Shown here: positions 6,466-10,715 of the stretch, one piece after another
Position numbering within the stretch: position 1 is the first letter of the stretch
Layout of the letters: each line of letters opens with the position of its first letter
From: Vermiphilus sp.
GTDB lineage: Bacteria; Ratteibacteria; UBA8468; B48-G9; JAFGKM01
Direction of reading: 5' to 3'
Assembly: GCA_020722825.1 (NCBI GenBank)
Contig: DYKC01000029.1
Coordinates: 1-10,715, forward strand
DNA: 10,715 bases
Translations under genes and position numbers: made by a program
Notes under the pieces: model-generated
Databases searched by the model: none
The model's input: the letters and a program-made list of their open reading frames with translations, nothing else
What the model was told of the DNA's origin: nothing

Positions 6466-7005
6466 TTAATTCTCCTGCAGGAGTTCCCTCTTAATGCTTT
6501 TTACAGAGCCGTTAAGCAGCAGGCCGGTGAGTTTTTTGTGACTGAAATTGTTTATTTTAATCAGGAGAGAAGTTCTTTTCTCATCTGATGAAAGTATCTT
6601 GCCGTAATTTTTGAGCAGGGGCTCAATGTTTACCCCTTCTTCTTTTTCAAAGGTGTATTTTGCAAAGGTTTCCTGACTGTTCACAGAAGGAGTATTTTTG
6701 TCAAGCCACCGTGCAGAATGAAAGATAATCCCCTCAGGAAGAATGTTCTTTGATTTTTCAAGAATTTCCACAGGGTCAATTTTTTTGTAAAGAAAAACAT
6801 CAAAAGATTCATTTTCCCCGGCAATATTCAAAGGCAGAGAATGTCCTAAACTTATCTTTGGATGCGGATTAAATCCTTCAGTAAACTTCATTGGTATATC
6901 TATCCGCCTTAATGTCCGTTCAATGATCTTGAGAAGATTCCTGCTGGATATAAAGATAGCAGGACCAGTTTTGTTGTAAAATATTCTCAGTCTGTAAGTT
7001 TCCAT
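6466..7005 (-). CDS. DUF2344 (TIGR03936-type) radical SAM-associated protein
   Basis: A 179-residue cytoplasmic protein of unknown biochemical role. Seen: an N-terminal YRLRIFYNKTGPAIFIS (4-20), followed by the family hallmark TEGFNPHPKIS (42-52) and SLPLNIAGE (56-64), and a basic C-terminal segment near SVKSIKREL (167-175). From family knowledge DUF2344 proteins are usually encoded beside, or fused to, a TIGR03960-type radical SAM protein and upstream of RNase G/E, and a role in RNA or ribosome maturation is often suspected. Here the RNase partner follows one base later, but no radical SAM gene precedes it; a solute-binding lipoprotein does. No clear ribosome site precedes the ATG; the start is chosen because it aligns with the usual family N-terminus. 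Confidence 0.85.
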   Translation of the reverse strand: METYRLRIFYNKTGPAIFISSRNLLKIIERTLRRIDIPMKFTEGFNPHPKISLGHSLPLNIAGENESFDVFLYKKIDPVEILEKSKNILPEGIIFHSARWLDKNTPSVNSQETFAKYTFEKEEGVNIEPLLKNYGKILSSDEKRTSLLIKINNFSHKKLTGLLLNGSVKSIKRELLQEN

Positions 7006-7050
7006 AGTTTAATGCACTAAATATTCTTTTTACCTGTCGCCAAACAGTTA

Positions 7051-8742
7051 TCATCTACCACTGTCTTTGATGTAAAGTTCCTCTATGTTATGCAGAACAC
7101 CCCCGTAAACTGTGGGTTTGAGATTGCCAAATTTGTTCCGCACTGCCATCATTATTGTTGGACTGGTTGTATATATAAGAGGCAGTTGTTCTGAAACAAT
7201 CTTCTGCCACTCATCATATAATTTTTTTCTTTTGGATTGGACTAATTCTTTTGCTCCTTTTTCAAAGATTATGTCAATTCTTTTTTCCCATTCTGCAATT
7301 CTTCTACTTCCATCTGCCATATTCCAGAGGTGGAGTTGTCCATCTGTATGCCATACGTTTTTACCGCTATGAGGTTCTATCCCTCCAGTTAGCCCTATTA
7401 TAACAGATTCCCAGTCTTTTGTAACGCTTAAACGGGTTACGAGAGTGTTAAATTCTACGGGCAGAAGGTTCACCTTCATCCCGAGTTTTTTAAGGTCGTC
7501 CTGTATAATATTAGCAATTTGTATACGTTCAAAACTGTTGCTGTTTGTAAGAATGGTGAATTCAACAGGATTGTTTTTTCTGTCAAGGAGAACACCGTTT
7601 TTTTTGTGGAACCCGTTTTTTTTGAGTATCTCTTCTGCTTTTTCAATCTCATAAGGATATTTTTTGACAACCGGGTTATAAAAAAAGCCTGCCGAAACAT
7701 TCATCGGTCCATCCTGAGGTATTGCAAATCCGCCGTAGACATTTTTTGCAATGCTGCCTTTGTCAATCATATATGCTACTGCTTTTCTGAAAGCAGGATT
7801 TTGAAACCACCCTTTTTTATAGGATGCAATCGGTGCCTGCAGATTCTGGTTAAATGTTATAAACTCAGAACCCAGTGAGGGGCCCAGGTTGTATATGGTG
7901 AAATTTTGCTTTTTTTGAAAAGGCTCAAGGAGTGGATAGTCCTGCCCTCTTACTGAGATTATATCTATTTCCCCTGTCTTAAATTTAAGAACTGACATAT
8001 TTGCATCCGCAATTATCAAGAATACAATCCTGTCTATATATGGAAGAACGTTTCCTTCTGCATCTTTTTTCCAGTAATCTGTATTTTTTTCCAGTATTAT
8101 CCATTCGGCAGGTCTGTATTCTTTTATTCTGTAGGGACCTGTACCTACGATATTTTCAGGTTTTTCGTTCACTCCCCAGCAACTGTTGAACGTACCTTTT
8201 TTTACGGCATCCTCAAGTTTGTGTCGGGGCAGTATCTCCTGTTCCATAAGACGTAAGAATGGAGCGAATTTTTCAGGCAGGATAAATTCTACCGTATGGT
8301 CATCAACTTTTTTTACCTTTATCGGCTTTCCGTCAATGCTCAGAACATCCCTGCTGCTTGTTGGAATGTCGGGATTATATATAAGATTTTCAAAGGTAAA
8401 TACGACGTCATCTGCCGTGAAATCAACCCCGTCATTCCACCTGACATTCTCTCTCAGGAAAAACCTCCATACCTTTCCGCTTTCGTCATGCTCCCATCCT
8501 TTTGCCAGAGATGGCATTACCTCCAGCGTTACTCCATCTGTCTTTGTCAAGCCTTCAAAGATAAATCCGGTAATGGCTGTCGTGCTGGTTTCTTTGGCAA
8601 TTATAGGATTGAACGATTTTGGGTCGGTAGGGGATGAAAGAACAATCGTATCACCTACCTTCTTTCCTGTAAATGTCTGTCTGCTGCATCCAGCAAGAGA
8701 GAAAAAAAGCAAAAAAGATGCCAGTAAACATTTCTTCTTCAT
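7051..8742 (-). CDS. Family 5 extracellular solute-binding lipoprotein (peptide/oligopeptide ABC type)
   Basis: The 563-residue product is an exported lipoprotein that would bind a peptide or other solute for an ABC importer. A lysine start and hydrophobic stretch end in the lipobox LAGC (16-19), with Cys19 lipidated and Ser at +2. The mature protein shows SBP_bac_5 landmarks: DPKSFNPIIAKETST near the N-terminus, VRWNDGVDFTADDVVFTFEN, a GTGPYRIKEY segment mid-protein, and WQKIVSEQLPLIYTT near the end. No permease or ATPase gene lies in the window, so it is an orphan here. Its ATG overlaps the kinase stop by four bases (ATGA, 8739-8742) and has no strong ribosome site, which points to coupling with the kinase gene. 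It could act as a signal-sensing or scavenging lipoprotein; the ligand is unknown. Confidence 0.93.
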   Translation of the reverse strand: MKKKCLLASFLLFFSLAGCSRQTFTGKKVGDTIVLSSPTDPKSFNPIIAKETSTTAITGFIFEGLTKTDGVTLEVMPSLAKGWEHDESGKVWRFFLRENVRWNDGVDFTADDVVFTFENLIYNPDIPTSSRDVLSIDGKPIKVKKVDDHTVEFILPEKFAPFLRLMEQEILPRHKLEDAVKKGTFNSCWGVNEKPENIVGTGPYRIKEYRPAEWIILEKNTDYWKKDAEGNVLPYIDRIVFLIIADANMSVLKFKTGEIDIISVRGQDYPLLEPFQKKQNFTIYNLGPSLGSEFITFNQNLQAPIASYKKGWFQNPAFRKAVAYMIDKGSIAKNVYGGFAIPQDGPMNVSAGFFYNPVVKKYPYEIEKAEEILKKNGFHKKNGVLLDRKNNPVEFTILTNSNSFERIQIANIIQDDLKKLGMKVNLLPVEFNTLVTRLSVTKDWESVIIGLTGGIEPHSGKNVWHTDGQLHLWNMADGSRRIAEWEKRIDIIFEKGAKELVQSKRKKLYDEWQKIVSEQLPLIYTTSPTIMMAVRNKFGNLKPTVYGGVLHNIEELYIKDSGR

Positions 8743-9614
8743 CGTAAAAAATTTTTCAGTTCCGAGAGTAGGTCTTTCATAGAAGAATATCTGAGAAAAA
8801 TGTCTTTCTGAGAAGCCTTCCTTATGATATTTTTTAATTCTGCAGGGATATTAAAATCCTCGCACAGAATGCTCTGTTTTCCTGTGTTTTTTCTGTAACT
8901 CCTGATGTCTATCCTTTTGAAATAGTCCTCAAAGTTCTTTTCCGGATTATCGGTTATCTCCATTTTTGACGTTATAACCTCATCCATGGTGACGCCGAAA
9001 CTGTATATGTCGGAACAGAAATCCGCTTTACCTTCGGCCTGTTCAGGAGCAACGTACGAGATAGTACCGTACTTAGTTATAGTTCCACCCCTTGGAAAGA
9101 TGTCTCTGCGGAGTAATTTTCCCTGGAGTTTTGCTATACCGAAATCTGTCATCTTGACTATGCTGAAATCAGCAGAAACCAGAATATTGTCCGGTTTTAC
9201 ATCCTTGTGAACTATATTGTTCTCGTGTATGTAAGCCAGTCCCTGCCCGGCTCCATAAAGTATCTTCAAAAGGAGATTCAGCGGAAGTTTTGCCTGTTGA
9301 TAAAGTATTTCTTTCAGGTTGTTTCCGGGAATATATTCCATAATTATCGCATACTGGTTATTATACCTTCCGAAATTATGCACCTTGACTATATTGGGAT
9401 GAGTCAGTGCTATGGATATCTCTGCTTCCCTTTCAAACTGGCTTACAAGTTTTACCTGTTCCCTGTGTTCGCCCTTCATGTACAGGAGTTTTATAGCTAC
9501 GGTGTGCCCGTATATTGGTCTTGCGAGAGAAGAACGTGCTTTGTAAACCTTTGTGTACATCCCTCCGCCTATTACCTCCTCAAGTTTATATCCTTCGAAA
9601 TCCTGTGTTCTCAT
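8739..9614 (-). CDS. Eukaryotic-type (Hanks) serine/threonine protein kinase, soluble
   Basis: A 291-residue protein consisting of one kinase domain, with no membrane segment or extracellular sensor. Seen: glycine loop GGGMYTKV (16-23, third loop glycine replaced by Thr21), VAIK (39-42, ATP lysine Lys42), a C-helix glutamate within FEREAEIS (probably Glu63), HKDVKPDN (136-143, catalytic Asp138 with the usual Arg replaced by Lys137), TDFG (156-159, magnesium Asp157), GTISYVAPEQ (183-192), SDIYSFG (201-207) and the RY element at 275-276. All core catalytic residues are present, so activity is expected. Thr178, Thr180 and Thr184 are candidate activation-loop sites. The HKD change makes it formally non-RD. 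It lies 22 bases after the phosphatase gene and overlaps the lipoprotein start. The ribosome site is weak. Targets are unknown. Confidence 0.95.
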   Translation of the reverse strand: MRTQDFEGYKLEEVIGGGMYTKVYKARSSLARPIYGHTVAIKLLYMKGEHREQVKLVSQFEREAEISIALTHPNIVKVHNFGRYNNQYAIIMEYIPGNNLKEILYQQAKLPLNLLLKILYGAGQGLAYIHENNIVHKDVKPDNILVSADFSIVKMTDFGIAKLQGKLLRRDIFPRGGTITKYGTISYVAPEQAEGKADFCSDIYSFGVTMDEVITSKMEITDNPEKNFEDYFKRIDIRSYRKNTGKQSILCEDFNIPAELKNIIRKASQKDIFLRYSSMKDLLSELKNFLR

Positions 9615-9636
9615 ATTTCAGTCGCCATTCCCATTT

Positions 9637-10374
9637 TTAAAGTGTCTGTACACCCAGAGATATAATCTCTATATCTTCTGTTGTTTTTATTTCTTCAGTC
9701 AGTTTGCATATACCGATCTTTTTTTTATCTGGACCATAGGAAGAGGATGTAAAAAGCGTAAGGCACCTGTTTTCAAACATCCTTTCCGGAGCAGTTGGGT
9801 CATGACCTCTTATAAGAACATTCTTGCCGATACGTTCCATTATCTTTGTAAAGTAGTCCCTGCCGAACTTGGGTCTCCCGAAGGAGTTTCCCAGGTATTC
9901 ACCATCTCTATCTCTGAAGTCTCCCCAGATGATTGTTGTCCAGTTTTCGTCGAACATCTGTATGTTGTTTATATCGCTGATGTTATTTATTGCGGGCAGG
10001 GCCCCGTGAAGTGCCAGAAAACCGTTGCCTGAAACTGCCAGAGGTAATTTCATGAAAATTTCTTTGTAATATTCAAATTCTTTTTCTGTAAGTGAACTCC
10101 AGAAATTGGAAGGGCTGCATTCTATCACTGGGTGCATTTCATGGTTGCCTGCAAGAAGAATGAGGTTTTTGTGTTTTTTGTGTGTTTCCAATAGAAAATC
10201 TATGTTTTCTTTTGACCTGAAGCCCCTGTCAACATAGTCACCGAGAAAAACAATATAGTAATCTTTTTTTTTGATGAAATTTTTAACGATTATCCTGCTT
10301 GCGTCATAGTCTCCGTGGGTGTCGCCCACAAAAATTACCATGCCTCTGGAGGGGAGTTCTATCAGTTTATCCAT
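9637..10374 (-). CDS. PPP-family (PP1/PP2A-like) serine/threonine phosphatase
   Basis: A 245-residue cytoplasmic metallophosphatase expected to remove phosphate from Ser or Thr of proteins using two metal ions. The full PPP signature is visible: GDTHG (17-21), GDYVDRG (45-51), GNHE (76-79), metal-ligand His in LHGALP (122-127), WGDF (150-153), GRPKFGRDYF (166-175), RGH (189-191) and TLFTSSSYG (206-214), which corresponds to the eukaryotic TLFSAPNYC segment. The length is that of the bare catalytic core. Bacterial kinase partners are more often PP2C phosphatases, so the PPP type is worth noting. It sits directly before the kinase gene (22-base gap) and 24 bases after secG. The start has only a weak purine-rich site; Met12 is an alternative start but would trim the first strand. 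Confidence 0.93.
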   Translation of the reverse strand: MDKLIELPSRGMVIFVGDTHGDYDASRIIVKNFIKKKDYYIVFLGDYVDRGFRSKENIDFLLETHKKHKNLILLAGNHEMHPVIECSPSNFWSSLTEKEFEYYKEIFMKLPLAVSGNGFLALHGALPAINNISDINNIQMFDENWTTIIWGDFRDRDGEYLGNSFGRPKFGRDYFTKIMERIGKNVLIRGHDPTAPERMFENRCLTLFTSSSYGPDKKKIGICKLTEEIKTTEDIEIISLGVQTL

Positions 10375-10398
10375 TTATTCTTTCATCAGACATTTTTA

Positions 10399-10707
10399 TT
10401 ATTTAGGGGCCACCGGTGGAACTGGAGGTATAGCAGGCTGTTGTCTCTGAACCTCCTCTTTCAAAATACTCCTTGTTGTTAGTTTGCCTGGTAGAGTGGC
10501 AAGTAGAATAGAGTTTGCTATAAAGAGGATTGCCAGTATAACTGCTATTCTATTTAAGACTGCCGAGGTTTCAGCCCCGAAAACAGTCTCCATTCCTCCA
10601 CCGCCGAATATATTTGAAAGAGACGAACCTTTTCCTGACTGTAAGAGGACTACCACAATGAGCAGTACCGAAACCACCGTATGGAAAATCAGCAGAAATA
10701 TATACAT
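10399..10707 (-). CDS. secG: Protein-export membrane protein SecG
   Basis: A 102-residue inner-membrane subunit of the SecYEG translocon that assists SecA-driven protein export. Seen: a first membrane helix (about 2-22), the family loop LLQSGKGSSLSNIFGGGG (21-38), FGAETS (43-48), a second helix (about 50-71), and a Pro/Ala/Val-rich tail after residue 88, which is common in SecG. Only 8 bases precede the ATG in the window, so no promoter or ribosome site can be judged; a TGA one base before the ATG (10709-10711) could be the stop of an upstream gene. In many bacteria that neighbour is tpiA, which cannot be checked here. It is the first gene of the packed run with the phosphatase and kinase. 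Confidence 0.95.
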   Translation of the reverse strand: MYIFLLIFHTVVSVLLIVVVLLQSGKGSSLSNIFGGGGMETVFGAETSAVLNRIAVILAILFIANSILLATLPGKLTTRSILKEEVQRQQPAIPPVPPVAPK

Positions 10708-10715
10708 TTCAATAC

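Noticed and set aside
7021..7048. Possible promoter or terminator between the lipoprotein and DUF2344 genes
   Set aside because: The best box pair has a spacer of about 14 bases, and the only hairpin there has a four-base stem.
8186..8782. Plus-strand open frame of 198 codons opposite the lipoprotein gene
   Set aside because: Antisense to a clear solute-binding protein, with no ribosome site or recognisable domain.
9553..10032. Plus-strand open frame of 159 codons opposite the phosphatase gene
   Set aside because: It mirrors a gene with a complete PPP signature and has no motif of its own.
10368..10395. Eight-codon mini-frame overlapping the phosphatase start (possible leader peptide)
   Set aside because: Too short, no ribosome site, no regulatory codon run; such frames arise by chance in AT-rich gaps. 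A similar seven-codon frame overlaps the kinase start (about 9613-9636).

Overview
The window is a bacterial chromosomal segment of moderate to low GC in which every credible gene lies on the minus strand, so transcription runs from position 10715 toward position 1. It carries nine protein genes, eight with clear family assignments and one (the DUF2344 protein) recognised only as a family. No tRNA, rRNA, CRISPR array, transposase or phage gene was seen. The taxon cannot be fixed from these genes. A lipobox-type lipoprotein, SecG, RNase G/E, a eukaryotic-type Ser/Thr kinase, a PPP-type phosphatase and G-rich intergenic repeats would fit an uncultured, probably Gram-negative-type lineage, but this is a weak inference.

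Region 1 (10707 down to 4956) reads as one tightly packed run: secG, a PP1/PP2A-like phosphatase, a soluble Ser/Thr kinase, a solute-binding lipoprotein whose start overlaps the kinase stop, a DUF2344 protein, and an RNase G/E one base behind it. Gaps are 1 to 45 bases and no terminator is visible, so it is probably one operon mixing secretion, reversible protein phosphorylation, solute capture and RNA processing. The phosphatase-kinase pair is the most system-like part.

Region 2 (4954 down to 82) starts with a near-consensus sigma-70 promoter squeezed between the RNase stop and the next start. It contains an IolB-like isomerase, an SDR oxidoreductase of the D-mannonate oxidoreductase type, 6-phosphogluconate dehydrogenase (gnd) and a PPi-type phosphofructokinase. 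These look like sugar-acid and central carbon metabolism. They may form a route that delivers uronate or sugar acids to the pentose phosphate and glycolytic pools, but the substrate is not shown by the sequence.

The non-coding DNA is not featureless. A 43-base block is repeated (38 of 43 identical) just upstream of the ribosome binding sites of both the SDR gene and gnd; the gnd copy is extended into a large imperfect hairpin. A GC-rich bulged palindrome follows the phosphofructokinase gene at the window edge. No gene-free stretch exceeds 300 bases. I see no clearly new defence or mobile system; the strongest leads are the kinase/phosphatase/lipoprotein cluster and the IolB-SDR-gnd-pfp cluster with its repeated leaders.
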